A stretch of 64,000 nucleotides of DNA, from NCBI RefSeq assembly GCF_900096945.1, contig NZ_FMKA01000003.1, forward strand, positions 1 to 64,000, read 5' to 3'. A program made the translations under genes and the position numbers. Below, in pieces: positions 43,641-52,881 of this stretch (position 1 is the first letter of the stretch; every line of letters starts with the position of its first letter). The notes beneath the pieces were generated by a model. The model was not told the origin of the DNA and searched no databases. It saw only the letters and a program-made list of their open reading frames with translations. Source of the DNA: Anaerobium acetethylicum. Lineage in GTDB: Bacteria > Bacillota > Clostridia > Lachnospirales > Lachnospiraceae.

Positions 43641-43686
43641 TTGTTTCCACCTCCTTATCGCTTTTCTATCTGGACAATCTGCTACA

Positions 43687-44196
43687 TTACTGGAATATAA
43701 TATCCCTGAAAGCGACATCGATAATGAACTTGGAATCAAACATCTCCTGAAGGGCTGTCAGAATCTCAGTCTGCACCCCCTCCGTGTTCCCCTGAGCCTC
43801 TTCTATGGTGCGGCTGGAAATAATTTCAATCACTCTGCTCTTAATCAGACTTTCCTTTGTTGCGACTGCGTCTTTATACTGCTCATAATCCGGATCTTTC
43901 GAGTTCATCGAAATGGAAACAGAGGCTACCGCATAATGTGCTGCACCATCATCTCCTTTTGCAAGGTTTACTGTCAGCTTGTCTGCAATATCGTAAACTT
44001 CAATATTTGCTATATCAACTTTGCCGGTGGCTTCTTCCTCGCTCTCCAGTTCGAGATCGACCAGACTGCATATTTTGGTTACAAGGGTGTCCGTCTTTTT
44101 TGCTGCCGGAAGAACGGCAAAAATAATAACCGCATTCATGACTGTATTCATTAGAACAAGTGCAAGAATCATCATGCTCAATAGGTTCTTTTTCAT
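43687..44196 (-). CDS. fliL: Flagellar stator-associated protein FliL, 169 aa
   Basis: One N-terminal helix (about 8-30) then a periplasmic-type domain ending IEVAFRDI-like (IDVAFRDIIFQ). Weakly conserved, but position between motB and fliM, length and topology fit FliL. Confidence 0.87.
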   Translation of the reverse strand: MKKNLLSMMILALVLMNTVMNAVIIFAVLPAAKKTDTLVTKICSLVDLELESEEEATGKVDIANIEVYDIADKLTVNLAKGDDGAAHYAVASVSISMNSKDPDYEQYKDAVATKESLIKSRVIEIISSRTIEEAQGNTEGVQTEILTALQEMFDSKFIIDVAFRDIIFQ

Positions 44197-44211
44197 CCTG
44201 TTACTCCTTTA

Positions 44212-45000
44212 TCATTCACTCAATGTATTGTAGATCTTGATTTCGACACGTCTGTTTCTGGCTCTTCCATCGGCAGTTGCGTTATCCGCAACCGGCACAT
44301 ATTCTCCCCGGCCCGAATATTTCAGTTTTTCCGGCGATAGTCCCTTCTCATTGATCAGGTATTCCGAGACCGAAAGGGCACGGAACGTAGACAGTACATT
44401 GTTATTTTTATATAGCGGGCTGCTGATCGGAACGTTGTCAGTATGGCCTTCTATTTCAATCACATGGTCCGCATACTGCAGAAGAATGTTCCCCACCCGG
44501 TCTACAATATGCAGGGACTCCTCCCTGACCTCCGCTTTTCCCGAATCGAAGAGCAGTGCCCCGTTCAGCGTCAGCCTGACATACTGGGTTGTAAAGTCAA
44601 TCCGTACCTTATCCGCAATCCCGCTGCTTTCAACTGCTTTGGTGATATCCTCCGACATCTTTTCCGATTCAGCCAGCTGGGCCTTTTTGAATTCCTCTTT
44701 GTCATCAGTCTCTTCGCCTTCCTCAGACCTGCCCATGGTGCTGAAATATTCATCAAGAAGATTCAGCTGGGTAGTGCCGCTCGATACCAGTACACCCTCT
44801 CCGATTCCGGTGCCTCCGCTCTGAAAGATGCTGAAACTGCTCGCAAAGGAAGCCGCTACTTCTGCGTACTTCTGCGCATCAATGTTCGACATGGAGAATA
44901 GAAGCACGAAGAAGCAAAGGAGCAGATTCATCAGATCCCCGAATGTTGCCAGCCACGGGGCAAGGCCCTTTGGAGGGTCTTCCAGTTTTCTTCTAGCCAT
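44212..45000 (-). CDS. motB: Flagellar stator protein MotB, 262 aa
   Basis: Basic N-terminus, helix with proton-binding Asp22 in LATFGDLMNLLLCFFVLLFS, a plug/linker, and a C-terminal OmpA-like peptidoglycan domain (IEGHTDNVPI, STFRALSVSEYLI, ADGRARNRRVEI). Two bp after motA. H+ rather than Na+ use cannot be decided here. Confidence 0.96.
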   Translation of the reverse strand: MARRKLEDPPKGLAPWLATFGDLMNLLLCFFVLLFSMSNIDAQKYAEVAASFASSFSIFQSGGTGIGEGVLVSSGTTQLNLLDEYFSTMGRSEEGEETDDKEEFKKAQLAESEKMSEDITKAVESSGIADKVRIDFTTQYVRLTLNGALLFDSGKAEVREESLHIVDRVGNILLQYADHVIEIEGHTDNVPISSPLYKNNNVLSTFRALSVSEYLINEKGLSPEKLKYSGRGEYVPVADNATADGRARNRRVEIKIYNTLSE

Positions 45001-45002
45001 AC

Positions 45003-45803
45003 TTACGCACCTCCGACAGCTTCCTGCATTTCCAGACGCTGCTTAGGAGATATAAAGGATTTGAGCTTTTCTTCGATAACTCTTGGATTTTCGCCCGCCT
45101 GTATGGAAAGCAGCCCCTCGATCATCACTTCCTTAATCATGATTTCTACATCGTTCTGATACTTCAGCTTCGCTGCAACTGGCGTCCCTATCCAGTTGGC
45201 CAGCATAGAGCCGTATAAAGTCGTTATGAGGGCAATTCCCATGTTCGGACCTATCGATGCAGCATCATCCAGCCTCTTGAGCATGTTGATCAGTCCGATC
45301 AGCGTTCCGATCATACCCCAGGCCGGACCCATCGTCGCTATGTTTTCCCAAAATCCGATTACCACCTTATGCCTGCTCTCGATGCAGGTAAGTTCTGTTT
45401 CGAGAATCGCACGGACAAGTTCCGGATCGGTACCGTCAACAATCAGCAGAATTCCTTTCCTTAGGAACTCGTCTTCCAGATTGTTTGCAGCTTCTTCCAA
45501 AGAAAGAAGCCCTTCTTTACGGGCTACATTTGAAAGTTCAATAATACTCTTTATGGTTTCCGCCTCATTGACTTCTGCCGACTTAAAGACCAGTACAAAC
45601 CCTTTTAATCCCGTTAAAAAATCCTTCAGACTATAGGCTGCAAGAACAGAAAAAAGCGTGCCTCCAACCGTTATATATACAGATGGGGGATCAACGAAGT
45701 TCCCCAGCGCGGAAAAACCGTCAACACCCGATACAATTCCGTATATGATAATTAAAATGCAGCCTGCCAAACCGATAATTGATGCCAAATCCACAAACGT
45801 CAC
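45003..45803 (-). CDS. motA: Flagellar stator protein MotA, 266 aa
   Basis: Four-helix stator protein: N-terminal helix pair, cytoplasmic loop with charged ELTCIESRHKVVIGFWEN, then GPAWGMIGTLIGLINMLKRL and ALITTLYGSMLANWIGTPVA. The motAB pair sits inside the fla/che operon (between flbD and fliL), unlike Bacillus subtilis where it is separate. Confidence 0.96.
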   Translation of the reverse strand: MTFVDLASIIGLAGCILIIIYGIVSGVDGFSALGNFVDPPSVYITVGGTLFSVLAAYSLKDFLTGLKGFVLVFKSAEVNEAETIKSIIELSNVARKEGLLSLEEAANNLEDEFLRKGILLIVDGTDPELVRAILETELTCIESRHKVVIGFWENIATMGPAWGMIGTLIGLINMLKRLDDAASIGPNMGIALITTLYGSMLANWIGTPVAAKLKYQNDVEIMIKEVMIEGLLSIQAGENPRVIEEKLKSFISPKQRLEMQEAVGGA

Positions 45804-45807
45804 CTAC

Positions 45808-46020
45808 CTAATCTATTTCTTTTGTTTTATTTTCAGAAATCGTCACAACTTCTCTTTTATATGATATTACTAAATTTCTGACTTCCTGTCTACTTTCTTT
45901 TACGATTATTTTTTTTCCGTTTACAAATGTAATCACTGTATCCGGAGTTTCCTCAACCGTTTCCATCAGCTCGGCATTAACCAGGATTCTGGATCCATTC
46001 AGTTTTGTCACTTCTATCAT
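45808..46020 (-). CDS. flbD: FlbD/SwrD family protein, 70 aa
   Basis: Short protein starting MIEVTKLNGSRILVNAELMETVEETPDTVI, with TFVNGKKIIVKES, the FlbD/SwrD (YlzI) pattern. In Bacillus subtilis SwrD raises flagellar torque via stator levels; here it is directly followed by motA, which fits. Confidence 0.94.
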   Translation of the reverse strand: MIEVTKLNGSRILVNAELMETVEETPDTVITFVNGKKIIVKESRQEVRNLVISYKREVVTISENKTKEID

Positions 46021-46067
46021 AAGATTCCCCTTTCAGCCGGGCACCAGTTCTGTGCATCGCTCTGCGA

Positions 46068-46089
46068 GTTACTGGTCACAGAGCGAACA
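46068..46089. repeat. Family B hairpin, copy B2 (3' arm eroded)
   Basis: gttactggtcac-aga-gcgaacactgg, same order as B1 and B3 but the right arm has drifted. Flanking cgctctg/cagagcg pairing adds another small stem. Lies in the flgE-flbD gap. Confidence 0.55.
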
Positions 46090-46100
46090 CTGGCCTGATT

Positions 46101-47456
46101 TTATCTCTTCAGGTTAATAAGCTCTTCAAGCATGGAATCTGATGTCGTTATAATCCTTGAATTTGCCTGGAACCCTCGCTGCGTCGTAATCATTTCGGTG
46201 AATTCCGATGAAAGGTCGACATTTGACATTTCGAGCACGCCTGTAGCCATGCTTCCTCCGTTGGCCGTTATATCCTGCCCTACTCCGTCAAATTCTCCCG
46301 AATTCAGGGATGAAGCATAGAGATTTTCTCCTTCTTTTGAAAGGCCGGAGGCATTGGAAAAGTTTGCAACTGCTATCTGGCCAAGGGTCTTCGTATCGCC
46401 ATTGTCGTAGGTTCCATGAATCATGCCGTTTGAGGATATGCTTACTCCGATCATGGCTCCAAGCTTCTTTCCTGCCCCAAGGCCGTTCAGATCGCCTGAG
46501 GATGCGCCGATTGTTGAGGATCCTCCATTGTTGAACATCCTTGTAGTGCTGAAGTCCAGATTGATATCCGAGAAGTTTCCTCCCAGGGAGGCCATTCCGA
46601 GATTGATGGTATTGCCTGAAGCCGTTCCGTCCGTCGATATTCCGCTGAACACGCCTGTTGAGGTATCGAAGGTCATAGTAGCTGCAATCCCGTCTGCCCC
46701 CTGCCCGCCGAGTGTTGGGAGCGTCATGCCGTCTTTGATAATTGAATTTCCTTTGGAATCCAGAATGTCATCAAGTTCTACGCTGTAAACACCGTCATCA
46801 GCTGTCGAATGGATAGATAACTTTGAAGTATAGGCATATCCCAGATTATCGTAAAAGGAAAGATTGATGACCTGTCCGTTTTCACTGGATACATTTGTAT
46901 TATTCTTGTCAATGATTCCTCCTACAATGGCTTCAGAAGTAGCTGCCGGCGCCGCAGTCTGGTTTTCCTCCGACATGATGTTCAGAGCAGAAACCGTATC
47001 CTGCTTGATGCTGCCAGTCGCCTTGTCGACCTGCCATCCCATTACATTGTATCCTGTGGATGTCATTGCCAGATTTCCTGCACCGTCAACATAGAAAGCG
47101 CCGGCTCTGGTGAAATAGTTTGTTGTCCCATCGTTGACAATAAAAAAGCTGTCACCGGTTATTTTGATATCAAAAGGATTTCCCGTTGTCTGGGAAGCAC
47201 CTGCTGTGGTAATGCTTGTATTGATTGCGCCCGTGGTAACGCCGAGACCTATCTGTTTTGCATTTGTTCCGCCTGTTCCTGTAAGGGCATTCGCGCCTGA
47301 AGCGCCCTGTGTCGTCTGATACATGATTTCACTGAAGGTTACAGAACTGGATTTATATGCTACAGTATTGACGTTTGCGATGTTATTACCAATAACATCC
47401 ATCTTGGTCTGATGTGTCTTTAAGCCTGACACGCCAGAATAAAGTGATCTCATCAT
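46101..47456 (-). CDS. flgE: Flagellar hook protein FlgE, 451 aa
   Basis: Hook subunit. N-terminal RSLYSGVSGLKTHQTKMDVIGNNIANVNT rod/hook motif, FTRAGAFYVDGAGNL, a variable G/S/T-rich middle (D1-D2), and the C-terminal GVLEMSNVDLSSEFTEMITTQRGFQANSRIITT. All cysteine-free, as usual for exported axial proteins. Confidence 0.96.
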   Translation of the reverse strand: MMRSLYSGVSGLKTHQTKMDVIGNNIANVNTVAYKSSSVTFSEIMYQTTQGASGANALTGTGGTNAKQIGLGVTTGAINTSITTAGASQTTGNPFDIKITGDSFFIVNDGTTNYFTRAGAFYVDGAGNLAMTSTGYNVMGWQVDKATGSIKQDTVSALNIMSEENQTAAPAATSEAIVGGIIDKNNTNVSSENGQVINLSFYDNLGYAYTSKLSIHSTADDGVYSVELDDILDSKGNSIIKDGMTLPTLGGQGADGIAATMTFDTSTGVFSGISTDGTASGNTINLGMASLGGNFSDINLDFSTTRMFNNGGSSTIGASSGDLNGLGAGKKLGAMIGVSISSNGMIHGTYDNGDTKTLGQIAVANFSNASGLSKEGENLYASSLNSGEFDGVGQDITANGGSMATGVLEMSNVDLSSEFTEMITTQRGFQANSRIITTSDSMLEELINLKR

Positions 47457-47538
47457 AATTAATTTCCTCCTGAAATTTTAAAGTTTTTTACGGCTTCCTG
47501 CCAATCGGGATATTTTCCGTCTATTTCATTCCTTTACT

Positions 47539-47576
47539 GTAACTATTCAGGACTAAAGGGGGTTCTGAACAGTTAC
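47539..47576. repeat. Family A minimal copy A7 (38 bp, ends only)
   Basis: gtaactattcaggac joined to ggttctgaacagttac with about 7 bp between, so both terminal repeats are kept and about 105 internal bases are lost. Lies between flgD and flgE inside the operon. Confidence 0.8.
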
Positions 47577-47587
47577 CATTTACTTAT

Positions 47588-48040
47588 CTATACTTCTGCT
47601 TCCAGCCCGGCCAGATACTCCTCATCGATTACCGTATCCAGATTTTCGATTGCATACAGGGATCCGCCAATCGAGAGATAGGCTTTCCCGTTTTCTATTA
47701 CTGTGAAGTCGACCTTTCCCGATACATAGGATGTTTCCCCTGTAGTGTCGGATACCGACCTGACGATTACATTCTCTCCGACCAGGCCCGATGCCTGCTG
47801 GACCGACATGCTGGAGGAAAGGTTCTGCATCTCCTCAAGTTCCGAGAACGTTGCCAGCTGTGCTATATATTCCGTATTTGAAGTAGGTTCAAGCGGATCC
47901 TGATACTTCATCTGTGCCACGAGAAGCTGTAAAAAGGCTTCTTTATCAAGGGCTCCCCCGCTCACCTGCTTTACAGATGATTTTACTGTCGTTTTTGTTT
48001 CCTGTATAATTCCATCTTTGACTGCTGCTGCAAGACTCAT
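47588..48040 (-). CDS. flgD: Flagellar hook capping protein FlgD, 150 aa
   Basis: Scaffold for hook assembly. FLQLLVAQMKYQDPLEPTSNTEYIAQLATFSELEEM (about 36-70) is the FlgD signature; the C-terminal half is shorter than in proteobacteria, as in other Firmicutes. The ATG at 48040 follows AAAGGAGAG; the eleven codons upstream are not conserved. Confidence 0.95.
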   Translation of the reverse strand: MSLAAAVKDGIIQETKTTVKSSVKQVSGGALDKEAFLQLLVAQMKYQDPLEPTSNTEYIAQLATFSELEEMQNLSSSMSVQQASGLVGENVIVRSVSDTTGETSYVSGKVDFTVIENGKAYLSIGGSLYAIENLDTVIDEEYLAGLEAEV

Positions 48041-48053
48041 TGATTTCTCTCCT

Positions 48054-49436
48054 TTAAGCTGTGTAATCCACACTGTTTCCGTTTCTCATCATGATATTTG
48101 CCGTAATCGCCTCTTCCTCAGACATGATGCTCCTGTCATTTCCAATCAGTTCCCTGAGATCAATGCTCCTTCGGCCCCTGTTCCCGGACTGCTCCGGATG
48201 TCCGGAACTGTTTCCACCCTGTCCCGGGTCTCTGCCGGTCTCATGGCTTTCCACGGTAACTTCTATGGATTCAACCTTTACTCCCTGGTTCCCCAACGTT
48301 TCCCTGAGCTGGACCAGCTGGCCTTCGATTGCTTCTTTTACCGCCTGGTTCTGGGCAACAAACTGCGCTGATACCGCTCCATCCCTGCTTGACAGATGAA
48401 GAGTCACCTTTCCGAGATTTTCCGGATTCAGCTGCATTTCTATACTGGTAGTGTCAGGCCTGACAGCTATCCTGATTTCTTCACTGATCTGTCTGACGAT
48501 ATTCTGCACATCCTCTGCGGTCTGGCCTGAAGCTGCAGCCACTTCGGAAATCCGGTTCATAAGCGTTCCTGCAAATCCGCCTCCATCGCTCTGGGTGGTT
48601 CCAGATTCTCCTGTTCCTGCATTCTGGCTGCCTTTATCCGTAACGCTCATCTCGCTGCTGATCTCCACTTTCAATTCTACCGCCCCGTCACTTACAGATG
48701 TCCCCTGTGGAGATTCAGCTTCCTTCTGCACAACGGCTGACGCCTGAATTCCAGATGGTGTCACATCCGCCTGTCTTTTCGATTCGCTGTACATCTGCGT
48801 CATCAAGGAAAACTCTTCTTCGGAAAGGCCGGAATCCTTCCTTGCATCTTCCTTCAATTCATTCATTGCTCCCGCCAGCTCCATGTAATCTTTATACAGG
48901 CCGCTGTCGGTTATGAGGGAAGCCATGTCAGTGCCGCCCGACAAAGCGACAGCAATTTTTGCAAGACTTGATGGATTAAGAAGCTCCATTGCCTCCATAC
49001 CCATATTCTCCATTATTTCCGTGAGGTCTTCCTCCGATATGCCGAATCTGTCCATAATGAGTGCTTTTATATCTGCCTCCAGTTCCCTTGTGGCATCCTG
49101 CATCTCTTGTGCTGCCTCCGGGGAATCCGTTTCAGACAGCTTCTGTATATTGCTGCCGTTATCAGACACGGGCTCCGCAGCATCCTCTTTCATCATGCTG
49201 TCTGACCCTGATATTTCTTCCTCACGATCCGCATCTTCACAAACTCCATAGTCTTCGGAATCCGTTTCCTGTTTTAGGACCTTTTTGTTTTCCAACGAAG
49301 CCTCTCCGACATTTCCTGCCGAAGCCCCGTCCATAAAGCTTTTGAAAACCGGGCTTTCTGAACGCTCCATTTTTGCTGTTGCCTGCAGGCCTCCCCGGCC
49401 CGTCGGACCGATGCCCGCAATCACTGCTCCTGTCAT
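48054..49436 (-). CDS. fliK: Flagellar hook-length control protein FliK, 460 aa
   Basis: Exported ruler. Long low-complexity N-terminal two thirds rich in E, S, D and G; C-terminal Flg_hook domain with LQLNPENLGKVTLHLSSRDG (about 345-365) and LRETLGNQGVKVESIEV, then a G/R-rich tail. The ATG at 49436 has GGAGG six bases upstream and starts two bases after the motE stop. Confidence 0.93.
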   Translation of the reverse strand: MTGAVIAGIGPTGRGGLQATAKMERSESPVFKSFMDGASAGNVGEASLENKKVLKQETDSEDYGVCEDADREEEISGSDSMMKEDAAEPVSDNGSNIQKLSETDSPEAAQEMQDATRELEADIKALIMDRFGISEEDLTEIMENMGMEAMELLNPSSLAKIAVALSGGTDMASLITDSGLYKDYMELAGAMNELKEDARKDSGLSEEEFSLMTQMYSESKRQADVTPSGIQASAVVQKEAESPQGTSVSDGAVELKVEISSEMSVTDKGSQNAGTGESGTTQSDGGGFAGTLMNRISEVAAASGQTAEDVQNIVRQISEEIRIAVRPDTTSIEMQLNPENLGKVTLHLSSRDGAVSAQFVAQNQAVKEAIEGQLVQLRETLGNQGVKVESIEVTVESHETGRDPGQGGNSSGHPEQSGNRGRRSIDLRELIGNDRSIMSEEEAITANIMMRNGNSVDYTA

Positions 49437-49438
49437 CC

Positions 49439-50278
49439 TCATCCTCCTTTCTGTGGTGCCATGATTTTAGTGATTTTGGCCGCTATGTCTGGATCCATCG
49501 CTCCCAGTATCTCACCTCTGGCATCCGTACTGATATTCTCAAGTATCTGTGCTGCCAGGTCTGTGTCATCCGTCATCGCCTCGAGAATTCCTGCTGCCTG
49601 TGCAGGCTTCATTGCCCCATATGCACCTGCATACTCCCTGACCTGGGCAGAATACGCTGTCTGCTGCACAATCTGTTTATAAAGAACTTCCGCATTTGCC
49701 GGATCGATCGATTCATAATATTTCTGATATTCACTGATGTCAGGGGCATTCTCGGTAAAAACCACCTCATTATAGAATTCCGATTTTACTGACTCGAATT
49801 CAGCCTGACTGCCTTCAAAGGCTTTCAGCCTGTCTATCTCCGCATTAAGCTGTTCTATAGTTACTTTATCGGCATTTTTTTCCTCCTGAACAACCTGAAG
49901 CTCCAATTCAAGAGATTTTATCTGCTCCACAGCCTCCACAAGCGTTGCATAAGGATAACCTTCCTCCGCATATTCTTCCTCCCGGGACGGAAGTATACTG
50001 TTTATTACCGGTACATCCTTCAGAATCGGACGAAGAACCGTGGAACCGAAGCCCCCCACATCCCATTTGATCAGCAAGGCGAAAATGGCGAGCCATACGA
50101 TTATGATGATCATGGTCACAAAAAAGACTGCGCCCCTGTTTTCTTCTCTTTCGTCGTCACCGTCCGTCTTTCTCGCTGCAGGCCTTATCACTTCCTGCTT
50201 GCGGGATTCCCTTTTCTTTCTGCCAGTTCCCTTTTCCTCTGTCGTTTCCTCCAACAACCCTTTTCTCTCCTGCGCCAT
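49439..50278 (-). CDS. MotE/YlxF family protein, 279 aa
   Basis: Basic N-terminus, one helix (about 50-70), coiled coil (about 115-155) and a C-terminal MgtE-N-like helical domain (about 180-277, with AYGAMKPAQAAGILEAM and GEILGAMDPDIAAKITKIM). This is the plan of YlxF in Bacillus and of MotE-type stator chaperones. Between fliJ and fliK as in Bacillus subtilis. Confidence 0.87.
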   Translation of the reverse strand: MAQERKGLLEETTEEKGTGRKKRESRKQEVIRPAARKTDGDDEREENRGAVFFVTMIIIIVWLAIFALLIKWDVGGFGSTVLRPILKDVPVINSILPSREEEYAEEGYPYATLVEAVEQIKSLELELQVVQEEKNADKVTIEQLNAEIDRLKAFEGSQAEFESVKSEFYNEVVFTENAPDISEYQKYYESIDPANAEVLYKQIVQQTAYSAQVREYAGAYGAMKPAQAAGILEAMTDDTDLAAQILENISTDARGEILGAMDPDIAAKITKIMAPQKGG

Positions 50279-50290
50279 ACATCCACCTGC

Positions 50291-50737
50291 CTAACTGTTC
50301 CTATTGCTATAGCTGTAACTTACCAGTTCGTCGTTTTCCCTGCTTTCCTGGCTGTTGAGCTCTTTCCTAAACTCTTCAAATGCATCCTCTTTCAGTTTTT
50401 CATGGGTCTTCCTGGCGACGATGACCTCGTTCAGCGTAAGCCTCGCCTGCTCCAGGTTCTTTTCAGACACTCTGATCTGAATGAGCTGGTTCTTTATCTC
50501 TTCTTTGATTCTCTCGATTTCCTGCCTGACATGCCTTATACGGGCAAGATTCAGGATACCGCACATGAGCTCCCTGGCCATATCCTCATACATGAGCTTC
50601 CGGTTTCTCAAGCCTTCCAGCTTTTCCTGTTCGACGTCGAGCCTCACCCTGGCTTCGGAATATCTGGTTTTTGCCTGTTCCTCAAGTTTATATTTGACAT
50701 CAAGTATATTCTGCATTTTATAGATAAATTTAGCCAT
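50291..50737 (-). CDS. fliJ: Flagellar export stalk protein FliJ, 148 aa
   Basis: Almost entirely coiled coil. KFIYKMQNILDVKYKLEEQAK at the start is the usual FliJ N-terminus; length and place directly after fliI agree. Confidence 0.9.
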   Translation of the reverse strand: MAKFIYKMQNILDVKYKLEEQAKTRYSEARVRLDVEQEKLEGLRNRKLMYEDMARELMCGILNLARIRHVRQEIERIKEEIKNQLIQIRVSEKNLEQARLTLNEVIVARKTHEKLKEDAFEEFRKELNSQESRENDELVSYSYSNRNS

Positions 50738-50745
50738 CGCTCCAC

Positions 50746-52059
50746 CTACTCATCAAAAATTTCGTTTAGCATTCTTATGACTTCCCTGAATTCGACTTTA
50801 TCATCCACATCCTGCTTCAGGAATTCATTGACCTGGTCGATTTTTCCCACTGCATAATCAATATTTTTATTCGATCCTTTTTTATAGGCCCCTATGTTTA
50901 TGAGATCTTCAGCCTCATTATAGGTTGCCAGAACATTCTTGAGCCTTCCCGATACGGTTTTATGCTGTTTATCAGCAATCTTGCTCATAACACGGGAGAT
51001 GCTCTGCAGCACATCGATAGCCGGATAATGATTCTTATGGCCCAGCTTCCTGGACAGCATGATATGACCGTCAAGTATGCTCCTTGCCGTGTCCGTTATG
51101 GGCTCATTGAAATCATCTCCGTCTACGAGTACCGTATAGAGCCCTGTTATGGATCCCTTGTCTGAATTGCCAGCCCTCTCCAGGAGCTTTGGCATTTCAG
51201 CATATACGCTCGGCGGATATCCCCTTGTAACAGGCGGTTCCCCCGATGCAAGTCCGATCTCCCTCTGTGCCATGGAAAACCTGGTAAGGGAGTCCATCAT
51301 CAGAAGCACATCTTTCCCCTGGTCCCTGAAATACTCCGCGATAGCCGTTGCAGTCTTTGCAGCCTTATTACGGATAAGGGCTGGTTTATCAGAAGTTGCA
51401 ACAACAACGACCGAGCGCTTCATTCCTTCCGGACCAAGGTCATGTTCAATGAATTCCCTTACTTCCCTGCCCCTTTCACCGATCAGGGCGATCACATTGA
51501 TTTCAGCTTTGGTGTTTCTCGCAAACATGCCGAGAAGGGTGCTCTTGCCGACACCGCTCCCCGCAAAAATCCCGATCCTCTGGCCCTTTCCAACGGTGAT
51601 CAGAGCATCGACGGCCTTTACCCCAAGCGGAAGAATCTCAGATATGATAGCCCTTTCCATGGGATCAGGCGGCATCGCTTCAACAGGATAGTATGCTGCC
51701 GCAGAAATCTCCGATCCATCCAGTGGGCGGCCAAGCCCGTCAAGGGTCTTCCCAAGAAGGTCATCTCCCACCGGTACAGAAAGGGTATGGCCGGTGTTCT
51801 CCACCACGCATCCGAGGCCGATTCCTTCAACGCTGTCAAAGGGCATAAGAAGAATCTTCTTATCCTTAAAGCCGACGACCTCTGCAAAAACATACTTCTT
51901 CTCATACCCGTCTGCCACAATCCTGCACAGATCATTGAGCTTTGCATCCGGTCCTGCCGATTCAATCGTAAGCCCGACAATCTTCACAACACGGCCAAGC
52001 TTTTTATAATAAATTCTTTCAGATAATTTTCTGTATTTTTCTAAATCTGCCGTTTCCAA
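50746..52059 (-). CDS. fliI: Flagellar export ATPase FliI, 437 aa
   Basis: F1-beta-like ATPase. Walker A GSGVGKST at about 167-174, GERGREVREF, Walker B LLMMDSLTRF, and PSVYAEMPKLLERAG. Fifteen bp after fliH, its regulator. Confidence 0.97.
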   Translation of the reverse strand: METADLEKYRKLSERIYYKKLGRVVKIVGLTIESAGPDAKLNDLCRIVADGYEKKYVFAEVVGFKDKKILLMPFDSVEGIGLGCVVENTGHTLSVPVGDDLLGKTLDGLGRPLDGSEISAAAYYPVEAMPPDPMERAIISEILPLGVKAVDALITVGKGQRIGIFAGSGVGKSTLLGMFARNTKAEINVIALIGERGREVREFIEHDLGPEGMKRSVVVVATSDKPALIRNKAAKTATAIAEYFRDQGKDVLLMMDSLTRFSMAQREIGLASGEPPVTRGYPPSVYAEMPKLLERAGNSDKGSITGLYTVLVDGDDFNEPITDTARSILDGHIMLSRKLGHKNHYPAIDVLQSISRVMSKIADKQHKTVSGRLKNVLATYNEAEDLINIGAYKKGSNKNIDYAVGKIDQVNEFLKQDVDDKVEFREVIRMLNEIFDE

Positions 52060-52074
52060 ATCACATCCTGCTTT

Positions 52075-52881
52075 CTATAGGCATGACAATGTCTTCAGAT
52101 CTCTTACGAGTCCCTCCAGCTGCGTGTCCAGACTGCAGTCATAGATGCCGTCAGCCGTTTCTATTATGCACCTGTTCTTTGTAAGTGTCAGATCCTCAAC
52201 AACTTCCATGGAGGAGACGTTTGCTGCATGCCTCATGATAAAATCCTTTTTTTTCACAACACTTGCATAATCTTCAGGAGATACCCTTACGACAAATTCC
52301 GTACTGGTCTCTATCCTGCCTGCTGCATTGCGAATGATGTTGATGATCATTTCTTTCCTTTCCCCGAACTGTATCATGAAAATCTTTTCAAATATGTCCA
52401 CAAGGGTATCCATCAGCATAGGTTCCAGTTCTTTTGCCTTTTTCTGATATTCCTCTTCCAGTGTCTGTCTGGCTTTCAGCAGCTCATCCTGAAGTTCATC
52501 CTGCAGAATCATGGCCCTTGCTATGGCAGCGCTATGGCCTTCCTCATAGCCCTGCTGCTTTCCCTGTTTGAATCCCTGCTCCTTGATCCTTTCAGCCTCT
52601 TCCCTTGCATGTTCCAGGATTCCGGCTGCCTCTTTCTTTGCATCTTCAAGGATTTCCTCTGCCCTGGCTTTTGTTTCATCATGTTCAGGCACCGGGGCAA
52701 CGCCTCCAGCCACAAGCCCTTCACAAAATACTGGAAAGGCCTCCTGACCGTCAGCATGTTTTTCCTGCCACGCCCTTTCCACGATCCTGCTGGCAATCAG
52801 TTCATTATAATCTATCACTCTCTTTTCACTGTTTTCACAGTAAACAGAATGGAATTTCAGTAAATTAGACAACGATCTCAT
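52075..52881 (-). CDS. fliH: Flagellar export regulator FliH, 268 aa
   Basis: Peripheral stalk-like protein. A glutamate/alanine-rich coiled coil (about 65-150, with EGHSAAIARAM) and a C-terminal FliH/VATPase-E-like domain (VVRVSPEDYASVVKKKDF...). The ATG at 52881 overlaps fliG by 17 bp and follows GGCGGGGGAG; the frame is open to 52923 but those codons lie inside fliG. Confidence 0.9.
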   Translation of the reverse strand: MRSLSNLLKFHSVYCENSEKRVIDYNELIASRIVERAWQEKHADGQEAFPVFCEGLVAGGVAPVPEHDETKARAEEILEDAKKEAAGILEHAREEAERIKEQGFKQGKQQGYEEGHSAAIARAMILQDELQDELLKARQTLEEEYQKKAKELEPMLMDTLVDIFEKIFMIQFGERKEMIINIIRNAAGRIETSTEFVVRVSPEDYASVVKKKDFIMRHAANVSSMEVVEDLTLTKNRCIIETADGIYDCSLDTQLEGLVRDLKTLSCL

